Shown: positions 34,901 to 46,900 of the stretch, in pieces
Layout of the letters: every line of letters starts with the position of its first letter
Position numbering within the stretch: position 1 is the stretch's first letter
NCBI RefSeq assembly: GCF_037038585.1
Contig: NC_092522.1
Coordinates: forward strand, 124,726,661-124,790,660
Length of the DNA stretch: 64,000 bases
Reading direction: 5' to 3'
Source of the DNA: Patagioenas fasciata
Taxonomy: Eukaryota > Chordata > Aves > Columbiformes > Columbidae
Made by a program: the position numbers and the translations under genes
Notes under the pieces: generated by a model
The model's input: the letters and a program-made list of their open reading frames with translations, nothing else
What the model was told of the DNA's origin: nothing
The model's database searches: none

Positions 34901-37900
34901 TTTTGCCTCTTTATCCTCGCTCCAGGGCTGCCCGGGGAGAGAGGACCCCCAGGACCACGTGGCTTGAAAGGCGACCAAGGAGACCTTGGTCCTCCAGGCC
35001 CAGTGGGGATGCGGGGATCCAAAGGTAAGGACCAGCCCCTGCGCTTGCGCCTGGTGGGTCATGGGATCTGGGTGGGCTTGTTGGGCAGAAAAGTGGCTTC
35101 TGGAGACTACCAGCATGTGGGGTAGAGACACCGGTCGTGGGTGTGAGGATGGTGGGTCCCTTGGCTTGGGACCCACCTGGCTGGGGACTCCCAGCACCAG
35201 CACAGGTTGGGGTTGAGCTGCTGGAAAGCAGCTCTGCAGAGAAGGACCTGGGAGTTCTGGGGGACAACAGGGTGACCGTGAGCCAACAATGTGCCCTGTG
35301 GCCAAGAGGCCAATGGGACCTGGGGTGCATGAGGAAGAGTGTGAGCAGCAGGTGGAGGGAGGTTGTTCCTCCCCCTCTGCTCTGCCCTGGGGAGGCCCCA
35401 TCTGCAGTTGTGGGTCCAGTTCTGGGCTCCCCAGTTGAAGAAGGACAAGGAATCACTGGAGAGAGTCCAGGGAGGGACACAAAGATGCTGAGGGGTCTGG
35501 AGCATCTTTGTGATGAGGAGACTGAGAGAGCTGGGGCTGTTGAGCTGGAGAAGAGAAGCTGAGAGGGATGTGATCAATGGGATCAATATCTCAGGGTGGG
35601 TGTCAGAGGATGGACCAGACTCTGTTCAGTGGTGCCCAACGCCAGGGTGAGGGGCAACGGGCACAGACTGAAACCCAGGAGGCTCCATGTGAACATGAGC
35701 AGAAACTTCTTTGCTGGGAGGTGCCAGAGCCTGGCCCAGGCTGCCCAGAGCGGGTGTGGAGTCTCCTTCTCTGAGACATTCAAACCCGCCTGGACCCACC
35801 TGTGTGATCTGCTCTGGTGACCCTGTGTGAGCAGCTGGGTTGGACTGGGGGATCTCCAGAGGTCCCTTCAACCCCAACCAGCCTGGGGTTCTGTGAGAGG
35901 AGATCTTGCTGGGCTGGGAACCTGCACATGAACAACCTCTGCACTGAGAACTTTCCACCAAGCAGTGGAGAGAGCCCAGGGACTGGAGGGAGAATGGCAC
36001 AACTGTTGGGTTTGTGATGTTCCTGCCACACAACGGGGCTCAGTCCTTGCCAGAGCCCCGTGAGGACCTGCTGGGCTGCCCTCCCACGCTTGGCTCTGTC
36101 AGGGTTTCAGGAAGAGCCTGGTGTTTGTTTTCTGGTGACCTTTTCTGTCTCGCTGTGGTTCTGCGGCTCCTCACCACACCCCGGCTACGAGCGGGGAGAA
36201 GCTGTGGGGGTAGGAAGTGGCTGCGCACCTATTTAGCAGGGCAGATCCGTCCCAGGAGATCTATGAAAAGAAGTTCCATCCTGCAGCCTAAACCAGGATG
36301 AATAATCCCCAAACGTGCTTTTTCTGCCTCAAAATGCCTTGTGGTCAGGAGGAGGCAGGAAGAGCCCAGCCCAAGGCTGCGGCGCCTTCCTGGGCAGAGC
36401 TGGGGGGACCTGAGCTGTGACCCCCTCATCTCGTGCTGGTGTGGGATGTTGGCTGGGATGTGGCCACACTGGCCACCAGGAGCTGGGGACGCGGCCACAG
36501 CCCCATGTCCAGCTCTGGAAGTGCCGTCGGTCTGCGGGCAGCACCGTGGGCAGATGTTGGTGGCTCTTCTTGCAGAGGTGCCATCTGTATCTGTCTCACA
36601 GCTCTCCATGCAAGCGAGCTGCTGGGGTGGAAGCTGAAGGAAGATGTCCTTCTAAAGAGCCCTTTTCCTGCCCTGTGTGGGTTGATGGAGCTGGGACAAG
36701 TCTCCATCGTCCCACCAAGGCAGAGGGGACACAGAGCCCGACGTGCTGCAAGAATAAAGCAAGCAGCACCTCCTGCTTGCTTTCCAGCACTATCTGTTGG
36801 GATTTTGGACCTGTGAAACTGCAGGATGACCAATATGTTGTGGGGGTGAAGAACTTTTTCAGGCTGGACATGACGCAGAAATTGTTTGTGCTGAGGGTGG
36901 TGAGAGCCTGGCCCAGGTTGGGCAGAGAGGTGGTGGCTGAACCATCCCTGGAGACATCCCAGGCCAGGCTGGACGGGGCTCTGAGCACCCTGAGCTGGTG
37001 AAGATGTCCCTGCTCATGGCAGGGGTGGCACTGGGGGAGATTTAATGGTCCCTTCAACCCAAACCATCCTGAGATTCTGTGATCCAAGCTGTGGGGTGAT
37101 GATGCTGCAGAAGGTCAAACCAGCCCCTGGACACGTCCCTGGCGTGAGCCTTGCAAAGGCGTGGGGGCTGCAGGGACGGAGGTGCTAACGTGAGAGAGAC
37201 GTCAGCGCTGAGATGTTCCTGGCAGCGCATCAAACACCGAGGTTGGCCAACCAAAACCGCAACGCGCTTCGGGACTGTGGTTTCCTTCCCTTCCCTGGAG
37301 CAGAGGAAAGTGGGTTTTTCTCATAGGCCAGTGCCAAGCGCTCATTAGAGGAGCAAATTATCCCAAAGAGCCTGGGACAGTTGAATTAGGCTTCAGGATC
37401 ACAGAATCACAGAATGTCCTGAGCTGGAAGGACCCACCAGGATGATGGAGTCCAACTCCTGTCCCTACACAGGACACCCCACAGGTCACCCCGTGTGTCT
37501 GAGGACGTTGTCCGGTCTCTTCTTGAACACTGTCAGGTTGGGCCGTGACACCTCCCTGGGAGCCTGTTCAGTGTCCAGCACCTCTGGGTGAAGAACCTTT
37601 GGCTCATGTCCAACATGAACCCTGGCACGTCTTCTGCCATTCCCTTGGGTTCTAAAGAGGGTCCAGTAGATGACCAAGCCCTGAAAACAGATTTGTTCTG
37701 CAAAGCGGACGTGTCCCTTCTGGAGCGGGGAGATTGATGGGCTCCTGCATCACGTTTCCACTTCTAAGTCAAAGACATTAACAGCTGCTGTGCTGGGTGA
37801 GTGCTGAGATGTGTTAACAGAACCTGTTGAGCATCAACACCCACAAGCTTGGTGACCCTTCCCCGAAGTTGGTCAGCATCTCAAGCCCCCTTGCCCAGGG

Positions 37901-40900
37901 AAATCAAGCACTTCTGCTCTTGGTTTTGGGAGGTGATGGCTTGGAGAGCATGCCGAACGGTTGGGGGGTCTTTGCCATGTGGCGTGTTGCTTCTGTCTAT
38001 CACCGTGTCATTGGTGCAGAGTAACCCCTGTATCTGAGGAGGCCTGTTGTCTTGAAGAAGGTTTGGCCACCTCCAGGGTTCCACCAGCGTGGCCTGGGCG
38101 CACCCCCTTCCTCATTCAGTTCTTGGGGACGCCCTTGGTTTGGGGTGAGGATGACTCCATGGCAGCAAAGCCATCAAGTGTCCTCCCAGGGGATGGTCCT
38201 TTCCCAGGTCCCACCAGAGCCCATCACCGCACAGGGGGCTCTGCATCCACCTCCCCTCGTTGACCCGTATGGATGGATGTCACCTCCAGAGCTTGGACGT
38301 GTCCCTTACGAAGGGACCCCCAAACTACAGCCCCCGTTTCTCACCTCCCGGAGGTCAGGGGTGCTCAGATAAGGGGTTTTCATCCAATCCCTTCTCCGGC
38401 AAACAGAAACCACGCTGGCAGCGAGCTCTGCATTTCTACAGTTTATGGGATTCTCTGAAATTTATAGGAAACAGACAGCGCGCCAGGCAACGGTCCAAGG
38501 CCAGGCTTTAAGCAAAGGCCTGTTTTTCTGCAGCACCAGTCTTACACATCCATAATGACTTTGCTGAGCAACCAGTTCCTGGGAAATAGAGCCTGTCCTG
38601 GGGTGGGGAGAACCTGGGGGACATGAGCCTCCTCCCCAAAAATCCTGGGTCAAACCATCCCACAGAGATGCTCTAACTTGGTCAAGCCACAACTTCTGTC
38701 CGCAGCATAGTCCTGACTATTCTCCCTTGTTGGTATTTTCCTATCCTTGATGCATTTTCCCTCAAAATTACCCCAGTGGAGTATTACTTTTCTCCTTTCC
38801 AAATGGGGAAAATTCTTCTGGAAAGTCAATATACATCAGTCTTCTTCACTCTTCCATGGAGAACATTGTGCAGGGAACACATTCAGGGGGAAACAGCAGA
38901 AAGTGAGCCAAGGTAGGGTTTACTAATTCATAGATAATTTCATGGCAATGAGAGAAGTTCCCTTCCTAAACACCACGTGCAGGCAAGGAGGGTATTGTTG
39001 GTATATTGCCAAAGGCAGAACGTGTTTCTGCCCATGAAGATGGGTTGGAAGCTTCTCTTGGGGCTTTGTCTGGGACCATGGTGGTCCATATCACCCTGCA
39101 GACCCAGCAGCTCTTTCCACCCTCCTCTGGTGATGTCCCATCCCATGAGCTTTGCAGGTTTTGTGCTCTGGCGCTGATTTTTGGAGCGGAGGTGATGCAG
39201 GATACCAATGAGGACCAAGCTTCTGCCATGGGAAGAGCTGAGGGTCGCTTGTCACGGCATCCGTGCCAAAATTGTCTGCACGCTCCAGAAGAACCACCCT
39301 GAGCTGCGCTGATTGACCTGCAGTGGGGAATGGTTGAGCAAACCCTTGACACTGGTTGGGTGGAGGCACCAGGAGGACGTTCTGGTAGGACCAGTGGTGA
39401 TGCTGAACTCGTGAGCTCTGTCGCATCCCCAGGGTCTCTCCTTTCCAGCTCACAGGGGTTTGTCCCCAGCCAGGGATGTTCTTCATCATGGACACCTCGT
39501 GGAGCTGAGCTTGAAGTTCATCAGGCTGTGCCACCAAAGGGACAATGTCCTCAAGAGAGATGTCCTCTCTGCTCACCGGAGAGGTTTGGGGAGAAAAGAG
39601 AAATGGGAAGAAGGGAAAAAGAGAAAAGAAGGAGAAAAACCTTCCTGGAGAGCAAGGAAAAGCAAGGGGAGACCTTATTATGGCTTTTCCAGACTGAAAA
39701 GGGGCTGAGAAGAAAGATGGGGATGAACTTTTGAGCAGGGCCTGTTGCGATAGGACAAGGGGTGATGGTTTTGAACTAAAGGAGGGAGATTCAGGCTGGA
39801 CACGATGCAGAAATTGTTTGTGCTGAGGGTGGTGAGAGCCTGGCCCAGGTTGGGCAGAGAGGTGGTGGCTGAACCATCCCTGGAGACATCCCAGGCCAGG
39901 CTGGACGGGGCTCTGAGCAACCTGAGCTGGTGAAGATGTCCCTGCTCATGGCAGGGGTGGCACTGGGGGAGATTTAATGGTCCCTTCAACCCAAACTATT
40001 CTGTGACTCTATGAGAGCAGCAATGGTCTCATATGGCAGTTGAGTTATTTACTCCAGAGTTTCAGTCCATTACTTTTGTGCCCAGCACAGCTGAATCATT
40101 CCTGTTCCTCAAGCTCCACCTTTGCACCTTCGCCTCTCTCCATCATTCCTATACGATGCCCTATAGGATGGAGCACGGACTCTGCAGGGAAAGCACTTCT
40201 AGTGTCATAGAATCATTTTGGTTGAAAAACCCATCAGGATCATGGAGTCCAACCATAACCCTCCCCATGTCCTGAGAACCTCATGTCCGTCTGTCCAACC
40301 CTCCAGGGATGGTGACTCCAGCACTGCCCTGGGCAGCCTGTTCCAATGCCCCACGGCCCTTTGGGGGTTCATATTGTTCCTCATATCCAACCTTTAGCTC
40401 TGGAAGGGCCAGATTTTTGGGGACAAACACAAAGCCCCCAAAAACATTGTTTTCCAAGCCCGTTTCCTCCAGGCTGGAGATGCGGGTGGTGCGGAGCAGG
40501 GGCTGCTCCGGCGTCCCGGGTCCGTCCCGTGCTGGGAGCAGCGTCTCTGGCGCCCGTCCCGCTGCTGGGGGGGCTGTTCCCATCTGGTTCCCATCATTGG
40601 GCCGGGCTGCAGGCAGCGTTCCTCATCCCACACAGCTGCGCCCGCCCGGGGGACCCATCGCGCCTTCCCACAGCCTCCGACTTAAAGTGCAAGAATTTCC
40701 TGCACGCTTTTTTCTATTATTATTATTATTATTATCATTATTTTATTTTATACAAGATCTCAGAGCATGTGTGCGATGTTTGTTGTTCTTACGCGGAGAC
40801 GAAAGGGGATATAGCGAAGCGGGGCTGTGCCGCAGGGCTGGGGGTCTCTTGTGGAGCATCGCTGGCAAAGCCGGGACCGGCAAAGCCAGGACCGACAAAG

Positions 40901-43900
40901 CCAAGCCCACAGCCCCGCTCGGGATGGTGTTTATAGTGGTGCACGCCACAGAAAAGCACATTTGCTGCCTGCCGGGCCAAAGCCGGAGCACGAACAGGGT
41001 TTTGGGGTACGGGGTGCAGGCACAGGCAGCCCGTGCTCGTGGGTCGCGAGGAAAGCCAAGCCGTGATACAGATCATTAGTGAGCTCGTTATTTTTCCCTG
41101 GAAACAGGCGTGTTTTCGGAGCAGCCTGTTTACCCAGCTGCTCCCAGCCCCTCGGCATCGCTGCTTCTCTGTGGATACGGGGTTTGGGTTCAGCGGCTCT
41201 GCTCGTGCGGAGGGACCCGCTGGGTGCAGGAGGCTCGATGCTCCGCTGGGGCTGCGGGAAACCGTGTCCCTGCCCTTGACCTCTGCAAAACGAGGCCTTT
41301 TTAGCCCCAAATTTGGGGTTTATTTAACCCCAGACACAGGGTTTGCTTCCATTTATTCCCGCTCCGCTGTTGGGATGGAGCGGGGCAGAGCGGATGGGAT
41401 GGTTTGAGGGACCACCAGCCCCTCCGTCCTCCATCTCCTGCAGGACGTGCACTCCAGGAGGATTTTCAGGGTGTTCTCCATCCTTTCCCTGCACCCCAAA
41501 CCGGGGGTATTGTAGAGTCCAAACCAAGGGGTACCCATGGCAGGGTCCCCCTGCAGATACAGGGGTGAAGAACCCGCACAAAGCCGCATTTTCCCAGGTC
41601 CAGGTTGGTTTTGCTTTTCAAAGCGTCCTCCAGGAGAAGCTGGAGGGGTGAGAAGGTCCCATAGCCAAGCAGCTTGGCTGAGGGCGTCAGGAGAGGGGAC
41701 AACAAGTCATTTGCTGCTTCGTGCCTCAGTTTCCCCAAACTGATAAAGCCCTCCAAGCGCTACCAACACCTCAGAGCAGGATATCTGGGGAAAAGCTGAT
41801 TTTTAACAAGATTTACGGCTTTCTTTTCCCAGGTGACCGTGGCCCAAAGGGAGAGAAGGGGGACCGAGGCGGTAGCACCGGTAAGCGCTCGATCATGGTC
41901 GTCTCCCCGGTGCTTTGGGTACAGTTTTGGTGGTGTTATGTGGGGCAATGGCTCCTGCAAATTGGGCAGGAAAGCTGCTGGATGAGACTGCTGAGCCCTG
42001 AGCTTGGCTTTTCCTCCTTGGGCAAGAAGGAACCTGCGCAGCCGAGAGGTGGGAGGGATGTCGGACCAAGGATGCTCGAGGAAGGTGGTGGTGACGTTAA
42101 GGCAGAGCCAAGCAGGGGGAGGCACCTTGTTCTGCAGCCCCAGGTGTGCGGAGCCCCCGACTGGGATGTGGGGCTGGATTGAAGGTGCCCAAAGCCGGCT
42201 GGAGCGTTCTGCTCCCCATGTTTGCCGGGAGATAAAGAGGGTCAAGCTCAATCATAGAATCATTTTGGTTGGGAAAGACCTTTAAGATCATCAATCCAAC
42301 CATTCCCCAGCCCTGTCCCTGCCCCATGTCCTGAGAACCTCCTGTCCGTCTGTCCAACCCTCCAGGGATGGTGACTCCAGCACTGCCCTGGGCAGCCTGT
42401 TCCAATGCCCCACAGCCCTTTGGGGAAGAAATTGTTCCCAAATCCAACCTCAACCTCCCCTGGTGCAACTTGAGGCCGTTTCCTCTGCTCCTGGCGCTTG
42501 TTCCTGGGGAGCAGAGCCCGAATCCCCCTGGCTCCAAGCTCCTTTAGGAAGTTCAGAGAGCAAAGAAATGCCAGGGGACTAAGCCCAGGGCTGGATGCTG
42601 CCCACCCTTATGGCTGTGCTGGGCAGGGACCTCATCCCTGAGGCCCCTGGAGATGCTGATGGTTTCCTCCAAGCTTTAGACATCCCTTCTGGGGACAACC
42701 CTTCTGCCTCTCCAGGGCATCTCTTCTTGGGGACATCCCTTCTGCCACCCCAGGGACATCCATCCTGCCTCCTCAAGGACATCCCTTCTTGGGGATGTTA
42801 CTCCCTGGGGACTTCTCCCCCTGGGGACTTCCCTTCTGCCATCCCAGGGACATCTCTCCTGCCTCAGGTGCCCACACGGGGTCTCCAGGTCCCTGCCATC
42901 AGCCACCATGACACCCAAAGGGTGCCAAGCACAAGCAAGAGCGTGGTGGGGCCATAAGTGGAGCAGGGGGCCCTGTGGTGGGATGCACCTGCACCCCAAG
43001 AAGGACTCAGCACCCCCACCCCCTCCAGCCGCTCTTGGTGGGCAAACACGACCAGTTCCTATCTGCAAAGTCCAAATGATGGAGTATATCACTATTTAAT
43101 TTCCTGGGATAGACGTACCCCGCATATCCCCCTGGAAACGTGGTGTTTGCATCCGGAGTCCCAACCCAAAGGGAGCAGAGCGGGGGCAGCAGGAGAGGGA
43201 GGTGGGGGTCCAGGGAACAGGGGCAGGTGGTCTCCATCACTGGGGGAGACGATATCGCAACCCAGCTGCAAAGCATCAGGCCCCGTTTTCTTGGCCACTG
43301 GGAGTCATTTCTCCTCTTCAGCCTTTCCTTGTGTGTTTTGCTGGATTTTGGGGGCCGGGCAGCGGGGAGGGCGAGGGGTTTGGGAGGATTTGCTGCAGCA
43401 AAAACCAAACGCACACGCCCAGGATGAGGAAGAAATGGCAGTTTGGGGGTTTTAGTGGGTGTGTTGGAGCAGGATGGGGCTGGGAGTTGCAGGCAGGGGG
43501 TGCTGCAGGCAGGGCTGGGATCGGAGACCCCGATCCTGGGCAAACCTCCTGCAACACAAGGATGTGGACAACCCGCACTGGTCCCCGAGCAGCTCCCGAT
43601 GGCTCCACCAGCTCCCGGGGGACAGGACACGAGTGCAGCCCCCACTGCAGCTTTTGAAGGGTCTCCAGGGGCTGTGGGCTCAAAACGGCCCCAGGCTGGG
43701 CTGGCATCAGCTAGGCTGGGACTATCTGTGCTGGCATCAGCTAGGCTGGGATCAGCTGAGTTGGGACTATCTGGGCTGGGATCAGCTGGATTGGGACTAT
43801 CTGGGCTGGGATCAGCTAGGCTGGGATCAGCTGGGTTGGGACTATCTGGGCTGGGATCAGCTAGGCTGGGATCAGCTAGGCTGGGACTAGCTGAGTTGAG

Positions 43901-46900
43901 ACTATCTGGGCTGGGATCAGCTGGATTGGGACTATCTGGGCTGGGATCAGCTAGGCTGGGATCAGCTGGGTTGGGACTATCTGGGCTGGGATCAGCTAGG
44001 CTGGGATCAGCTAGGCTGGGACTAGCTGAGTTGAGACTATCTGGGCTGGGATCAGCTAGGCTGGGATCAGCTAGGCTGGGATCAGCTGGGTTGGGACTAT
44101 CTGGGCTGGGATCAGCTAGGCTGGGACTAGCTGGGTTGGGACTATCTGGGCTGGGATCAGCTAGGCTGGGACTATCTGGGCTGGGATCAGCTGGGTTGAG
44201 ACTATCTGGGCTGGGATCAGCTAGGCTGGGATCAGCTACACTGGGACTAGCTGGATTGGGACTATCTGGGCTGGGATCAGCTAGGCTGGGACTATCTGGG
44301 CTGGGATCGGCTAGGCTGGGATCAGCTAGGCTGGGACTAGCTGCATTGGACAATCTGGGCTGGGATCAGCTGGGTTGGGATTATCTGGGCTGGGACAATC
44401 TGGGCTGGTCTGCAGGGCTGTTATGGGCAGCTGATACTGGTTAGTGAGGAGACTTCTGGGGTTTATGAGCTTTTAGGAGCCCTCTAAGCAATGCTCGTTA
44501 GAGGCTGAGCGGAAGGGCTGAGCTCTGAGAGTGAATTAGCAGCCCTCACCCTGCTGATTAATGGGAATATGCTGGTAGAGCCTGGATCCCTGCCCTCATT
44601 CCACATCTCTTCTCCTCCTTGGGGATGTGGTGACGAGCATCTAGTGAAGAGACAGGACAAGGATGGACTCATGGGGAGGAATGAGGATGTTGGGGTGAGC
44701 AACTGGTTTGGGTTGGAGATACGGGATGGGACCTGGGCTGTCGGTCACCTGCCTGCTCTCCTGGCACCAGGGAACGTGGGTGGCTTTGGACACAGAGCTA
44801 CATGGACATTTGATAGGATCTTGGGAACAATTTCTTCCCCAAAGGGCTGTGGGGCATTGGAACAGGCTGCCCAGGGCAGTGCTGGAGTCACCATCCCTGG
44901 AGGGTTGGACAGATGGACATGAGGTTCTCAGGACACGGGGCAGGGATAGGGGTGGGTTATGGTGGGACTTGATCTTAAGTCTTTTCCAACCAAAACGATT
45001 CTGTGGTTCTGTGATATCCCACCGCCACGAGCTTAAAGCAGAAGCGGGACCGATGTCAGATGTTTCCCGGCTCTTCACAGCTCCCTCTGCAATGGTCACC
45101 TCTTGGCGTGGAGACCTTTTGTTTTCACCCCTTGAGAAGTTGCCATGGTCCATGCATGGGCAAAATCACAGCAGATCAGGAGGTTTTGGTCCCGTTTGCA
45201 CTGCTGGGCTGTTGTTGGTGGTTTTGGTGGGATGGGAGCAGAGCGCAGACCCCCAACCCCATCTCACCAGGGACCAGCCTTGGGCATGGAGGATGAGCTG
45301 ATGGGCATCAAGGAGGAGACTTCGCTCTGCCTGGAAACGCTGCTTCACGCAGCAATCCAACCCCACTTATCTTCTCATCTGAGAAGTGATGCCAGTGAGC
45401 ATTTCCACCGGGAACGTGTGTTTCGATAGCGGAAAGAAAAGAAAACAAACCAACACCCTGGCTTTGAGAAAACCTCTTTAAATACAAATTGAAGCAGCTG
45501 CAATCCAACCTTGGCTGGGGGGGCCCAGCTCCGCCCGTGGCCGCCGTCCCAGCCTGCGGTGACTCACGGAGCCCAGCTGCCCGACAGTGATTTTCTCCAT
45601 TTGACCCCTTTTCCATCCCAAATAATGGGATTTGTGGCGTGTTCTTTTCGCTGGGTTTCCTTGGCTGGGGGTGGAAGGAAGAACCGTTGCGAGTTGGTTT
45701 TGGTGCTGAGCTCCTCAGTCGTTCCCCTGGCAGATAAACCAGCACCCCCTGTGCTTCTCCCTGGGTGACCACGCTGGTCCCACCCGGCGGGAGGGTGATG
45801 ATGGGGGGAGGAGGACACGCCATGCCCCACCACCCCAGTTCGGCTTTTGGGACCCATTGGAGCTTCCCCACAAGCACCAAGTCAGGGTCCAACTGGGCAG
45901 CATGGACTTGGTCCTTGTTCTCCAGGCTGCAGCAACAGAATCCCAGAATGTCAGGGGTTGAAGGGCCCTGGAAAGCTCATCCAGTGCAATCCCCCCATGG
46001 AGCAGGAACACCCAGCTGAGGTTCCACAGGAAGGGGTCCAGGCGGGTTTGAATGTCTGCAGAGAAGGAGACTCCACAACCTCCCTGGGCAGCCTGGGCCA
46101 GGCTCTGACACCCTCACCCTGAAAAAGTTTCTTCTCCTCTTTCAGTGGAACCTCCTGTGTTCCAGTTTGCACCCATTGCCCCTTGTCCTGTCACTGGTTG
46201 TCACCCAGAAGAGCCTGGCTCCATCCTCCTGACACTGCCCCTTTCCATATTGATCCCCATGAATGAGTCCCCCCTCAGTCTCCTCTTCTCCAGCTCCAGA
46301 GCCCCAGCTCCCTCAGCCTTTCCTCACACGGGAGATGCTCCACTCCCTCCAGCATCTTGGTGGCCCTGCACCTCCCAATCACCTGAAATTCCTTTTCTAG
46401 TCCCTTTTGGAAACGCTTTGTGCCCCGGTTTAGTTGGCATCGTCCTCCTCCCGCCTGGTTGCTCAGATCTCCCTCCTGATCGCCAGCCTGAGCTGTGTCC
46501 CTTTAGTCTCACCTTGGTGGCTCTGGGACTGGGTTTTGCTGGTCCCTGCCCTCCCTGCAGTGCTTCTAGGCTGTGAGCAGGTTTCCCGTCTTGGTGTGAC
46601 CACCGCAGGGCTCGTCCTCCCCCAATAACGTAGGGACAAGGGGCAATGGGTGCAAACTGGAACACAGGAGGTTCCACTGAAATTTGAGAAGCAACTTGTT
46701 GGGGGTGAGGGTGTCAGAGCCTGGCCCAGGCTGCCCAGGGAGGTTGTGGAGTCTCCTTCTCTGCAGACATTCAAACCCGCCTGGACACCTTCCTGTGGAA
46801 CCTCAGCTGGGTGTTCCTGCTCCATGGGGGGATTGCACTGGATGAGCTTCCCAGGGCCCTTCAACCCCTGACATCCTGGGATTCTGTGAGAACCCTAGGA

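Noticed and set aside
34699-35022. Collagen-like minus-strand frame
   Set aside because: Shadow of the Gly-X-Y exon of SCARA5 on the plus strand.
43007-44444. Frames of 448 (-) and 333 (+) codons with [10 protein letters not shown] / [10 protein letters not shown] repeats
   Set aside because: Translation of a 15-bp minisatellite; no start context, no splice logic.
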